Shown here: positions 1 to 12,100 of the stretch, piece by piece | Layout of the letters: the number at the start of each line of letters is the position of its first letter | How positions within the stretch are numbered: the first letter of the stretch is position 1 | NCBI RefSeq assembly: GCF_028769735.1 | Contig: NC_088177.1 | Location: 10,728,599 to 10,792,598, forward strand | Length of the DNA stretch: 64,000 nt | From: Zonotrichia leucophrys gambelii | Taxonomy: Eukaryota; Chordata; Aves; Passeriformes; Passerellidae | Reading direction: 5' to 3' | Notes under the pieces: generated by a model | Database searches by the model: none | Seen by the model: only the letters and a program-made list of their open reading frames with translations | What the model was told of the DNA's origin: nothing | Position numbers and translations under genes: made by a program

Positions 1-1612
1 TTTTACCTTGGCAATGAAGATGGAACTTCATGGAAAGTCTCCACTAGGAAATGCTGTGGTGGGAAGCCTGAAGAGTAAGGAAGGTTTTGGTGGTCAGAAT
101 GGAATTACCTGCCTGGGAAGAGAGCAGGTAATTCCAAACTCTTCCAAACACCCGAACCACTAAAGCTGGGTGGGAGGTCACTGCTGAAAGTGAGGTGAAT
201 TCACAAATTTTGGTTCCAAAGAAAGGAGAAAACCCATCCTCATTCTAAATCTGTAATTCAAAACTTGCAATCAAGTCCATATTTCTTTGAAGGGACTAAT
301 TTAATTTGCTCCTTTTTTTGACTTGGCCTCATTTTATTTTTTATTTGCCGTGTCACTATAGTTTATGTAAAGAATTTACACTTTGATAATTAAATCAGAA
401 GTTAGAACTCTTTAGAGGTTTTTATTTGTTCTAAGAATTCTAAAGCAATTTTACCAAAGTTCAATAGAGTAGGAAGAAGATTAGGCCACCAAATGAAAGA
501 AATGCAAATGATCTTCAAAAGCTGGCATCCTTCCATCTTATCTTTGAGAGTGGATAAATCCACTTTGATACCAGGATTTAATAAAGAGATCAAAAAAGTC
601 CACATCCTTATATCTGATGTTATTCAGGCAATATTGTTGTTGAAATAGTTCTAAGAATGGAACCTCAGCCAGCGAATGCACAGCATTAGCTCTACATTTG
701 CAGAACTCCTGGGACTGAGGCACACAGGGAAACACAAGGTTTGGAGCTCCCCAATTCCTCTTTCTCTTTGAAAAAGAAGTTTTACAACAAAAGAAGTTTA
801 CATCCCACAAGAAGACTTTCCACATGACCAATTAGATATAAAATAATCTATACCTTAGGTTTGACAAGAGATGGTCTGAAGGCCTCCAGTTGAAAATAAA
901 AAAGTGGAAGGGGAAAGAGAAACAGGAGACCAGACTTTGAGCCACTGTAGGTATGAGCACATGGCTTGCAACTGTTTGTATTCATTATGAAACCAGAAGA
1001 GTACAAACTCTTTTAATTTTAATGCTAAGTCCATAATTTGTCTTGCAAATGTTCTATGAGACCACACTAAAACCATTAATTGTATAGTTTCTTATGAAGA
1101 GAGAGAGAACAAACAGGAAGAGCAGTCTTGAATGATAAAATGTCTGAGGGATCTGGTGGGAATTCTTCACATAAGATGTATTCTTCTTTAGGGAACAGCT
1201 GTAGATCTAAACAGATGGGCTTATATAAGTAGAATTGGCAGCTCCACAGATAGCTGCTTTCTCTTCTATATGATTTTTCAGACTTGCCAGGGTATTCAGG
1301 ACCACTCTGCTTAATTATTCTTAACATTTTGCCCATTTCATATGTTCACAATATAATGGGCAAATATAAAAATAATTTAAGCAAACTGCAGTTTAAATCT
1401 CAATAAAAACAATCCATTTTATTCCAACAAAACCCTTAAAGAGGGAACTGCCTATTTTATTAATGTTAATCCATCTGTTTGCAGTAGCTCCTTTGGAAGT
1501 ATTTGTTTTGCTTAGAAATACCCAAACTGATTATGCATGTGGCAGTAGATGGGCTGAGCTGTGTTCAGTGATTTTAAATCACTGAGCATATGAAGGTGCT
1601 TTTACTTTAGTT
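1..1612. other. AT-rich non-coding stretch, no gene seen
   Basis: This is unique-looking AT-rich sequence with only short chance open frames on both strands. No exon with plausible splice sites, no RNA gene and no recognisable repeat was seen, apart from a 21-bp palindrome at 1565-1585. It lies downstream of the last SPAG16 exon seen here, so it is either the next SPAG16 intron or 3' flank. Confidence 0.5.
1565..1585. repeat. 21-bp near-perfect palindrome
   Basis: Two 10-bp arms (TCAGTGATTT and its exact reverse complement) flank a single central T. The palindrome lies about 30 bp before the CR1 copy that starts near 1613. The sequence is AT-rich and could be a chance palindrome or a binding site for a dimeric factor. 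No function is assigned. Confidence 0.6.
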
Positions 1613-2053
1613 GGGCCAGGACTACAGAAGGCATCAAATGCTTGAATCCCAGACTAGAGCATCTCCTCTGTGAAATCAGGCTGAGAAATTTGGGATTATT
1701 CAGAAGAGAAGGTTGTGTGGAGACCTCAAAGCCCCTTTCAGTATCTAAAGGGGCACAGGGAAGCTGGAGAAGGACTCTGTCAGGAAATCACAGTACAAGG
1801 AGGGAAAAGGTTCAAACTGACAGAGGGTAGGTTTAGATGTGATATTAGCAAGATATTCTTCCTTGTGAGGGTGGGGAGGCCCTGGCACAGGGTGCCCAGA
1901 GAAGCTGTGGCTGCCCCATCCTTGGAAGTGTCCAAGGCCAGGCTGGATGGGCTTGGAGCACCCTGGGATGGTGGAAGGTCCCATGGCAGGCAATGGAATG
2001 AGATGACCCTTAAGGTCCTTCCCCAAAGCAGTCTGTGATTTGGTGATTCTGTG
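1613..2053 (+). mobile_element. CR1 LINE 3' fragment (5'-truncated), plus orientation
   Basis: The sequence follows the well-known CR1 3' region in order: a clause beginning near GAGCATCTCCT, GGCTGAGAAATTTGGG, a run through AGAGGGTAGGTTTAGAT, GTGAGGGTGGGGAGGCCCTGG, GTTGCCC-like GGTGCCCAGAGAAGCTGTGG, CAAGGCCAGGCTGGATGGG, and a terminal octamer array near TGATTTGGTGATTCTGTG. CR1 elements insert by target-primed reverse transcription and are usually 5'-truncated, as here. The open frames across it (for example 1745-2086 on the minus strand) are repeat-derived and not genes. It lies antisense to SPAG16. Confidence 0.93.
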
Positions 2054-4689
2054 CTCCTCCTCTGGGGAGGCTGCACCCACCAGCATGTTTCCATGGTGAT
2101 GGCCACGCTGTACTGGGGTTCAGTTCTCTCCTCCACCAATGGCAGGAGAAGAACAAATCAGATCACACAAGAGAGGAGTCCAGTGCAGGACACTGAATTC
2201 ATGCCCCCATGGTACAACAGTGCCCACAGCGCACTGACAGAATCACACAACTAATTCAATTGGGAGCATGAGATCTACCATTTCCTAATGGCCTCTCTGC
2301 CAAATCTTTACAAAGACAAACTCCACACACCTATGAACTAATTTCTGGAAGTAAAATTTCTGGAAATAAAACCTCCTCATCCAGCCTTTAGTGCATCATT
2401 CCAAAGAGCCCAAACAGACCGTGAAGATGGATGTTAAGAGCAAAACTGTGCAGAGCCACAGGACCATAATCCACATGCACTTGTACACAAGGTGGATGTC
2501 AGCTCTGTGTTATGGGTGTGATTGTGCTCTCAGCTATGGAGCAACCCAGTCTGTGTCATTTTGGATCTGCTAAATTAGTAATTCATCTCAGTACTACTCA
2601 AACTTATAATCGCAGAGAACATCAGGACAAATCACAGAAGTGAACATCAAATGTAAGAACAGAAGAGCTTTTGTAGCAGCAAAAGAGAAGTAACAACAGA
2701 AAACAAATGAGCAAGGAATGAAAAGGAATTATCATAAAATATGTACCAGAGCCCTGGTTCCTGTAAGAGTTTGAAGCAGGCAGCCCCAGGAGCCCTCGGG
2801 CCAGCAGCAGGCACATGCAGAGATTTAAACTCCCAAGGCTCTCAGTGAAGCTGTGTTTGGAAAACTTCTCAGAGCTGGCATGAGTGAGCTAACCAACCAC
2901 TAGAGACAGGCAGAGCAGCCTGCTGCAGGTTCAGCCTGTACCTTCCCAGCTGGGTGCCCTGCAGTGTGGGGGATGCCCTACACACACAGCATGGTGCCAC
3001 TGGCAGGGGCTGGCTTGGCTGGATTACAGAACAGCCACCCAGAGCATGCTGCAGTTTCACAGAAGCCAAGAAGGGGAGGTCACAGGCTCAGACTTCTCTT
3101 CCCTTCAAAGGAGCAACACTGAGACTCAAGACATCCTCCACCTTGGCCCAGGAAGCCCAAGGCTGCCACAGAGAACCTGCTGCACAAGGTACACAATGCC
3201 ATGAGGATGCTCAGCACTTCCCAGCAAACATCACTGGCCTCTCCAAACACTGTGTGTATCTACCAGATGAGGCTGTGGGTAATATTTCAGGAGAACACCT
3301 TTTTCATTAGCTGAGGGGTTCTGAAGGAGGTGATCCTTAATAATTTCTATGGGCTTGGTTCTTCTTATTGATTTCCTTTCCCATTTCCTTTCCCTATGAT
3401 TTGCTCTGATGCCAGAGAAGAAGTGTTCATTATACTCAATAACCTTGTGTTTACTATGCCTGCAATATCCCATCAAGCATCAGAGTTGCCTACTAATTTA
3501 CTCAAATAAATGTGTTAATTAATGAAAAGAAATCAGCAGCACATGACATCACTCACAATACCTGCATCATAAGGCTCGGCAGTCCCAGATTCAAGCCCTC
3601 CACATCAGATGCAGGAGCTGGAACAGGAGGATTCCAAGCCAGGTTGTTCACTCATTCCTGGCACTTGGAGGAAGGTGGAGGAGCCCCCTCAGCCCCAGTG
3701 CTGAGCAAGGCCAGCACTGGCACAGATCTGCCCTGCTTGGGGTCTGACTCAGAGGCTTCATCTGCTTAAATGAAGCCCATTATTTGCTGGTCCATCAGCC
3801 AATGACTCCTAATTGTGCCAGTGCCTAAACTCAGCTTGCAAGCACAGCTAAAATACTAATCATTAATTTCAGTCACTGATAAATGCCTGTTATGCTATCA
3901 GGTACATTCCAAGTGCCATTCAGGATGACTGGCTGGGGCATGGAAATTGAAGGAAAAAGAATACACAATAGAAAATAAACCCCCTCAATATTGGGCACAA
4001 AATGGAGATGTTAATAATGCCACTGATGCAAGGAAAGACCTGTTTGGCCAAATGCACATAACAGTACCAGAGTTTTAAGGAGACAGCTGGGACTGCAGTC
4101 TGGAACACAGAAAGGAATGATCCTCAATAAAAGCCTGTTATCAACTACTACTACTACCAGGGCAATGGATTTAACAGAGTGTGTTTTAAGTTCTTTTTTT
4201 TCATGGACTGCAGAGTAAAATTCTCAAATTCGGTGAATCTTGCACTCCCAGGACAGTGTTAACAATTTGACTCCTAATTTTAACACCCAACTTCAGATGC
4301 ACATCAGCTGAGCAACCAAAACACTTTCTATTATATAGATAGATGTCTTTGTTTGAAGGAATTGCTGACTCATTCCTTTAGTGGGAATAGTCATCCATTC
4401 CTTTGAAGATGAGGTCATGCAAAGGAAGCCAGGTGACCCATATAGCAATAGCTTAAATCCCTCTCCTCTGTGATGGATTCCAAAGGCACCTGGGCATTAT
4501 TGCAGCCATCCTCAAGCAGCTGCAATCCCACCAGGCAGAGCAGTGCAGAGAGCTGACTGCTTTTGTAACTCCTCAGACAGACTGGTTTGGCTACTTAACA
4601 GGAAACACAAGTCCAAAATCTTAGAATGAGGTGATTAAATACTTGCCAGAAGCAGAAAGTATTCAAACAGGAACATTAAATATGAAATG
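2054..4689. other. Non-coding stretch, no gene seen
   Basis: This is mixed-composition sequence with no recognisable exon, RNA gene or clear repeat family. Open frames such as 2954-3310 (plus) and 3231-3476 (minus) show no domain, no splice context and no similarity I recognise, so I treat them as chance. Confidence 0.45.
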
Positions 4690-5700
4690 AACTGAAATTG
4701 CTCCTGAAGCTTTAGCCTGGTCCAAGGAGCAGAGGAATGGAAGGTGGCAAATGTGACAGCAACTTCTGAAAAGAGCCTGAGAATGCCAGCTGGTACCTGG
4801 GATTTATTTACAGGTCCAATAAACTCAGTTGAATAATAAGGAGCAGATTGAGCTGATGCATGAGGAAATACAATACCACAATGAGGAGTTATCATAGCTT
4901 TTACAGCACAAAAATTGTTCAGTAATTGGCCAAGAAGCACAGGAATAAGGGTGAACAGGCTGACATTAGATACTTAATTTCCCAAGAGTTTTGATGACCA
5001 AAATTGGGAGGGGAAAAAATGGATTCTTTCCAATAGGACAGACAAGTGAGAAAAATACAGATTACCAGAAGAATGTGACATTTATTCTGGGACCTGTGCT
5101 AGTCAGCACATCAAAAATTTCTTCTTCTTAACGGAAATGAAGATTAACACTGAAAAAATAAAATTATTCATATTTTTCAAGACAACAGCACATTTCACAG
5201 AATGATTGAAGAATCTCAAGATGCTGGATTAAAGAACAGAAAGGCAGATGGAATTGAAATAAAAGATGGAACTGAATTCTGAGAAACATGAAATGATTCA
5301 ATTAAACAAAAGTATTCTTAATTATACAAATCCAGTGACAGACAGTAAACTGTCCTTTGTCATTCAGGACAGAGATCTCCCAGCCACAATGGGTACTTCT
5401 TTGAAAACATCACCTTGTTATAATGTCGAGAATTAAGACTGGGGGGAAAAACCCAAAAGCTAGAGAAGAAACTAAAAAACCTTATTAGGCCTCTATTTAA
5501 AACCCTGATTTAAGCACATCTTGAAAACATCAAATCATACTCATCCCTCTTCTCCATTTTTAAAAGGAGTATCCAAAATAAGATTTACAGAAGGGCAACA
5601 AATGAACAAAGAGGAGGAATGGCTTATGTATTTAGGAGATTAAATAGACACAGGCTCTTCAGCTCCACAAAGAGAGCAGAGAAGATGTGCCAGCAGGAAG
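4690..5700 (+). mobile_element. Old, decayed CR1-like LINE (end of reverse-transcriptase region)
   Basis: Scattered blocks appear in the order expected for an ancient CR1: GGAAGGTGGCAAATGTGACA near 4740, CTGGGACCTGTGCTAGTCA near 5089, TGAAAACATC blocks near 5403 and 5522, CAGAAGGGCAACAAATG near 5590, and a GACACAGGCTCTTCAGC block near 5648. Long parts between them are too diverged to read. The copy is full of stops and shifts and cannot be active. The call rests on remembered family layout, so an alignment could move the boundaries by hundreds of bases. It is immediately followed by the minisatellite at 5846. Confidence 0.55.
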
Positions 5701-5845
5701 AGGTTGAACAAGGAACAATTATCTAATAATTCCCACAGTATGAGAATCAGAATGTATCATTAAGAGATTTAGAGCACAGGCAGGGAGGTACTTCCACATG
5801 GCTAAGGGATCTGCTGGAAATACAAAGTGCCAAACCAGAGGTTTC

Positions 5846-6192
5846 ACACAGGAGAGATCCATGAACATGGAAGTGCATGAGGAGCCAGTTCTGGGAGCCC
5901 TGACCCACAGGAGAGATCCAGGAACACTGAAGTGCATGAGGAGCCAGTTCTGGGAGCCCTGACCCACAAGAGAGGGCCAGGAACACTGAAGTGCATGAGG
6001 AGCCCTCACCCACAGGAGAGATCCAGGAACATGGAAGTGCATGAGGAGCCAGTTCTGGGAGCCCTGACCCACAAGAGAGGGCCAGGAACACTGAAGTGCA
6101 TGAGGAGCCCTCACCCACAGGAGAGATCCAGGAACATGGAAGTGCATGAGGAGCCAGTTCTGGGAGCCCTGACCCACAAGAGAGGGCCAGGG
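5846..6192 (+). repeat. Minisatellite with alternating 59-bp and 46-bp units
   Basis: The anchor GTGCATGAGG recurs at 5873, 5932, 5991, 6037, 6096 and 6142, giving periods of 59, 59, 46, 59 and 46 bp. The short unit lacks the GTTCTGGGAGCCCTG part of the long unit. The last copies therefore form a 105-bp higher-order unit (59+46) present twice. Copies are nearly identical, so the expansion looks recent. Open frames on both strands (5932-6483 plus, 5719-6204 minus) are made by the repeat and are not genes. Confidence 0.93.
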
Positions 6193-9100
6193 AAGCCACA
6201 GCATTTCCTGAGTTTATCTGTTGCCCTCAGCATTTCCTCCTGCCCAGCTGGACACTGCCACCACAGACCAGAAATGCTCTGCTTTTCTTTCTCTTCTGTG
6301 TTTTCAGGCAGGTCACTGAGGTATTGCACACATATTCACTTGCAATATAAAATGTCAAAGGAGGAAATGATGTTTGACATAAACCCAACATTAAAGAATT
6401 CACTGTCATCACGACCTCTTTGGTGTTCTAGAAGGGGGGAAAAAGGATTAAGATATTTCCTTTTTACACTCAATTTAGTTTAGGAAGACTGAAAGGAAGT
6501 AGATTTTACCCTACTCCCCAAGAGCATGTGATACTCAGAGAGATAACAGCTCTTCATAAAAGCTATTTTTATGAGTTGAAAAACAGGAAAAGAAATAAAG
6601 GAAGTCATTCCAGAGGAAAAAAACCCAAACAAACAAACAGCTCAAATATTCAAGTCAGGAGTTGGAGGCTGTTTATAGAACTACTTTCCTTGCTTATTTT
6701 CCCATTCATCATTATGTATAATATTTTGCCACAGCAAAAGAAAGGGAAATAAAATACTTTATTTATTTGCCCAAAAGTTTCAATGCAAAACCTCTTTTCT
6801 GCCCAGGAAATGACCATGGGCTTGCTGGTGGGAGCCTTTACAAAAGGACAGGCAATTTTTATGAGCAGTTTGAAGGTTTCCTAGTGAATATCCATCTGGA
6901 CAAAGTGGATATGCAAGCTTTGCACTCTCTCTCCCTCTCTTTCTCATTCCTAGGTCAGTTACCTAATCCTAAAATTACATCCAATTTTCTCTGAGGAATA
7001 GCTCTGCATAAGTCTAAGTTAAATGCCTCAAAGGCATCTAAACCAGGATTTTCTTAGTAGTGGAACAGCCTTAAAAACAAATTAAAATCATGCTTTCATG
7101 ACAAAGAGGATTTTGTCTCAGGCTTTGAATTCCTTTCATGGAAATGGGTTTACTTTGTACCCATGCAAGCTTGACAAAAGGAGGCTGCACATCCTGTGGT
7201 GGGAACAACTGGTGGCATTTTTCCCCTTTCACCAAAGATGCTGCCAGGCAACTGCAGAGATGCCCTGAACTTTGTCTCACTCACCTTCCTGCAGCTGCCC
7301 CTTGAAATGCAAGCAGGACTCCCAGATTGGCCCATAAAAAATAACAAGCACTGCTAGGACATCTGTATGGAGATTATATTGTTAATCAATAGATTTTGCA
7401 TAGCCCCATGGATCACTTGTTATTGATGATTACGCACTTTAGCTCCTGTGACAATTTGTCAATAAAATAAAAATAAAAAAAGGCTAAGGACAGCATACTT
7501 TTAATTCAAAGATGATCTCTTTCTTGAAAAGAAGTGCCACTTTCCAAGCTCTGAAAAGACCTAGTTCATTAATATATTCCATTTACCAAGTGGAGGAGCT
7601 GTTCAAGGAATCAAAACTTTCTTGGTAATCACAATACAGGTATCTGAAAGTGAATAATTTTCTTTTGGACTTTGGTTACTTTAAAAATGAACATTGAAAA
7701 AAGAGGACATTTGCTAAAAAGGTAAGTTTGAGTTAGTGAAAGTGTGTTATTCAAACTCAGCATAGACTGGCACAGTTTTTACACCCACAAAGGAGAAAGA
7801 AAAATGCTGGTTATGGACAGTTTATCTTTTTTTTATGGAACTGACATTTCATCTCCAAGTTTTAATCTAAAATATTAAATACTTGGCTTTCTAAGAGGGA
7901 CAAGAATAGTGGGTGAACAGACCAAATTCCCTAAATTATCCTTATGTTTGAAACAGCATACTTGAGTTACTTAGGCAGTCACAAGGATTACTTTTTTATC
8001 CACAGCATCCCAGCCCCTCTGGACTCTTTCTCCTCTCTCAGGGTTTGCTTCCCATAAACAAAACTGCTCAGGTTCTCTGTTTTCCTAAATGTGTTTTCTC
8101 CACTCCCAACACAAGCCCACAATGCTCCCAGCTAACTAATGACTCTGGATTACTGATGAATTTATGTTTAATTTTGGCAGTGACAAAGATGCAAATGGCT
8201 GTCCCTTTGCAGATTGCCTGACCTATCCAGTCCTTGGCAGAGAATGCCATGGCCATTCCACCTTCCATATTTAACCCACAAACACTAACCCAATATTTCA
8301 GAAATCCCTTTCCTTTATTACACGATATGAATGATGAATGCACTATTGATCCTCCCTTTACATACAGATGCTGTACTCAAAACACAGGACCTGGGAGCTG
8401 TTGATATTTAAGAGGAGCTTTCATGGAAGAAAGGCTGTGGTGACTTTCAGAGGTCCTTCATCCCTGACTGTCTGCAGGAGTAACTTAATCAGGAGATGAA
8501 GCTCTTGTATCTAAGCCAGGCTTGGGATGGAGCTGTGCAGTCTGAGTGAAAGTAAGGAGTTCTCTTTTATCACTGTAAATACATTCAAAGTGGGAATGGG
8601 CTAATTGCAGCACTCTGTGAGCTGGAATTAATATAAACAATAAATATAAAATGGAATCCATGAACCTGGTAAAGTTACAAAAGCAGTAAATGTTAGAGAT
8701 GAGAGGTTGAATACATTATTTTTTTAAGACTTGCGCCTAGTTAAAATAAGATTAGAAAAAAGCCAACTTCTTGCAAGCCATTTTAATTCAGTTTGTGGTA
8801 GCTGCTGGAGAATCAAAATTTTGATCAGTTATGCCCCACTTGGGATGAATAAAGCTCCAATTTTCAGCTTCTGTTAGTTTAATACAAAGATGGCAAAATT
8901 CATGTGGACATTCCCTTCATTTACTCTTGGAACAAACAATTTGCTCATCCCCATGTTTTGGCTGTCTGCCTGAACTGCTGGAACTGTTGCTTCTCCTTGA
9001 AGAATAACATTTAACCAGACAGATGATAACCCAGTCACCCTGAGGTCCTCCAAACCCTCCCTATCAGGTCAATATATTGCTCTAATGAGGAACAACCCTG

Positions 9101-12100
9101 GCTTCCAGAACATTGTTTTTCTGTGGGAAATCTGCAGGCAGGGGAGATGGGGATATTCAGGAGTACAGCCTGTACTTGAAAAAGGCTGGCTCTATTAAAT
9201 AGCTGTCCATCTCCTGGCACTCCAGGGAAGGAAGCATGCCCCTCTAACAAAGATGAAGGGAATATCAATGGGGCTAATCTCTTCAAAGTGCTCAGTGCTC
9301 AAAGCAATCGCCTGCAGTAGCACAGTCCCCACCCTCATTAGCTCAGCAAACACAGCCAGACACAAAACACTATCTGCAATCAGGGCAAAAAATGTAAAAT
9401 ACAGGAGTTCCAAGCCACCTCCCTCTCCTTTCCAAAGGACAAATATTTCATACATTTTAAATTATGTTCGTACTGAAAATAAAGTCGTATATTTTAAGAA
9501 TCCCTTTTCTTTCCCTTGCAGCATATTTAAATATTGTGGCGTTTGCTTGTATTGAAAAATGGCCATGACACAACAGAAATACTGCACAGCACAACTCTCC
9601 CCCTGATCAACAAGGGGGGAAAATTCATTGCCAGCTTTTTCCCTTTGGCAAACTACAACAGTCAGAAATAAGGAGAGTGATAGTTTCCTACCCCATGAAA
9701 CAAGGAGACAAAACGATCTGTCAATCAGCTCTTATTTGTGTAAGTCCAATCTACCCATTGCCTCCCAATTAAAGCATTTTTATGGTCAGGAAAACAGATG
9801 TTGTGAATGAGAAAAGATGGCATAGAGCAGCAGAGAGGGAAGGAGTGAGAATTATGAGACAAGGAATTATTGTTGAATAATTCAGTCTTGCACACATCCT
9901 TTTATTCCCATGCTGACCATAGGAGTAATTAAGGATGGCCAAGAGACGCTGTAAGCACTCCTCAGGGAAAGGGGCTGACAGGGATGTCTTGTTGATCTGG
10001 CTTCCCAGGCAAAGCAGCATGATCAGGGCTGGAAAATAGGCCATGGCTTGTATAAACCCACTCCCACCACGCTGGAGTCTCCCCAGGGAGCCCACTAATG
10101 GATTCACCAGTGCAAACACGTGGGCTGGGAGGGCTTCCTAGGGACAAAATATCAATATTGGGGCACTGACAAACAGCACACAATTGGGGCAATGGCATCT
10201 GCTCTGCCAAAGCAGGGACTTCACTCAGCAGCACAAAGGACTAAACATTTTTCCCAGTGTGGCTGAGGTGAACCACCCCACCAGTACTCCTTCTATCGAA
10301 GGAATCACTTTTGAAAATCTCTGGCTTATACAAAAACAGCTTGGTCAATGAATGGATCTGAAAGTTTATCTCCCACCCATCAGCCCAAAGTAGGGCTCCA
10401 TATTCAAACATGGACCAAACACATATCACAGGCTTTAAAGGGGAGTTTTATAAAGGGGTACTCAAGTTTAGACTGAAGAGAAATAGAACCAGAGATGGAA
10501 GGACAAGACAAAGGAGAAATGGAGAGCCATCACTGCTTGAAACTTGCCAGCATAAAGCAAAAGATCTGACTTTGGTGTTCAGCCCTATCCCCTCCTGGAA
10601 GGAAAGAAAAGGAGTTTTCCCTGACTACTGCTTGGCCAGAGGAGGCAGACACAGATCAGACACACAGCCCTGACACAGCACTTGCACATGAGCTGAAGCC
10701 AAGAGGAAAGTGAAGATGACCTAAAAGTGCTGATTATCAAGTAATAAATGGCAAACTAAGATATGCAGGTGGCTGCATTTGTGCTCATTAAGCAAGAACT
10801 GTGAGCATGTGGATCAATTATATACAAAAGAAACAGACCATGTGAATCCTTAGTTAGTACAGAAATGGGTGTACAGGGATGCAGGGAAAACCCACAGATC
10901 TTGGAATGCTGACCATAGGAAAGCAAATGGTTCTGAAGGGACAGACATGAAGCAATTCCTGATGGGAACAAGGAGAGGAAAAAATTATGTAAAATTACAA
11001 ATGGACTTGGAAAAGGCCTGCATGAAAATCAAAGCAGGCAGCAAAATAAGTCTCAATTCTCTATGTAAAGAGCAAATCTTTCAAAGATTTAAAAGATGTG
11101 CTCCAAAACCACAGCTTGGTCCCTTCGCTGTCCTGTCAGGAGGAGTTACAGCACTGTAGCAAGTCTGAACTGAGTAGTAACCAGAACTGGGAGTTGTCTG
11201 AGTGAAAGGGCAAGTGCCAGCACAAATCCAAAGAATTACACTCCTCCTGCATCTCCTGCTGCTGCACCAAAGGAACTGGGATGATGGAGCACAGCCCACA
11301 GCAAAAACAAAGCAAGAAGAAAGCAGGAAGGGGGAAGGAGAGATGTTTGGCTCATGACTGGGGAAGGGAGAGAAAAAGCAACTTAACTTTAACAATTGTT
11401 TAATCCTTCATGGTTTGTTTTTCCTCAATACCCAGAATCAGTGATCAGAAGGTTGTGTTAATTGTCAAGAACTTCAATCAAGTAAAAATTACCCAAGTTG
11501 AGGCTGTATTGCCTGTGACAGCTTATACATAGTCAGAATTGAGGCAGGAACTCAGGCATTGAACCACAAGGGGAAAAGCACCCTAAGGAATCAATTGATG
11601 TTATCAAGTAATCTGCCTTGGAGATTAAAGAACACAGAGCAATAAAGTTGTAATGAAAAAAGCTTTTGAGTCAGAAATGGGAGGCATAGGGAAAAACACA
11701 CATTAATGTCAGCACATAATTGCTCTATGTGGACAAAATCAGATGCCTCTAAAGAGATTACTGCTGAATTCTGTGCTAGAGGATTCTTCTCCCATCAAGT
11801 GTGACTTTAACTGTAATCAAAAGGAGACAAATACAGAAAGTAAGTTTCAGAAACTGCAAAACAAGCAAAGGGTGAAGATCTTGTCCTGCTCCTGTTCTCT
11901 TTGCATGTGGACACAGTGGCCACAGTCACCTCCTGAGATCTGCAAGTTGAAGGTGCACCCACTGCTGATTCAGCCTCTAACTCCAAAATCCAGTGGAGGC
12001 TTCCCAGCAGAGCTTCTTCCAGCCTAGAAAACTCTCCACCCTACCAAGATGAAGCTTTATCTCCTCAGTGCCACTTAAAGAGTATCAATTAATGAAAAGC

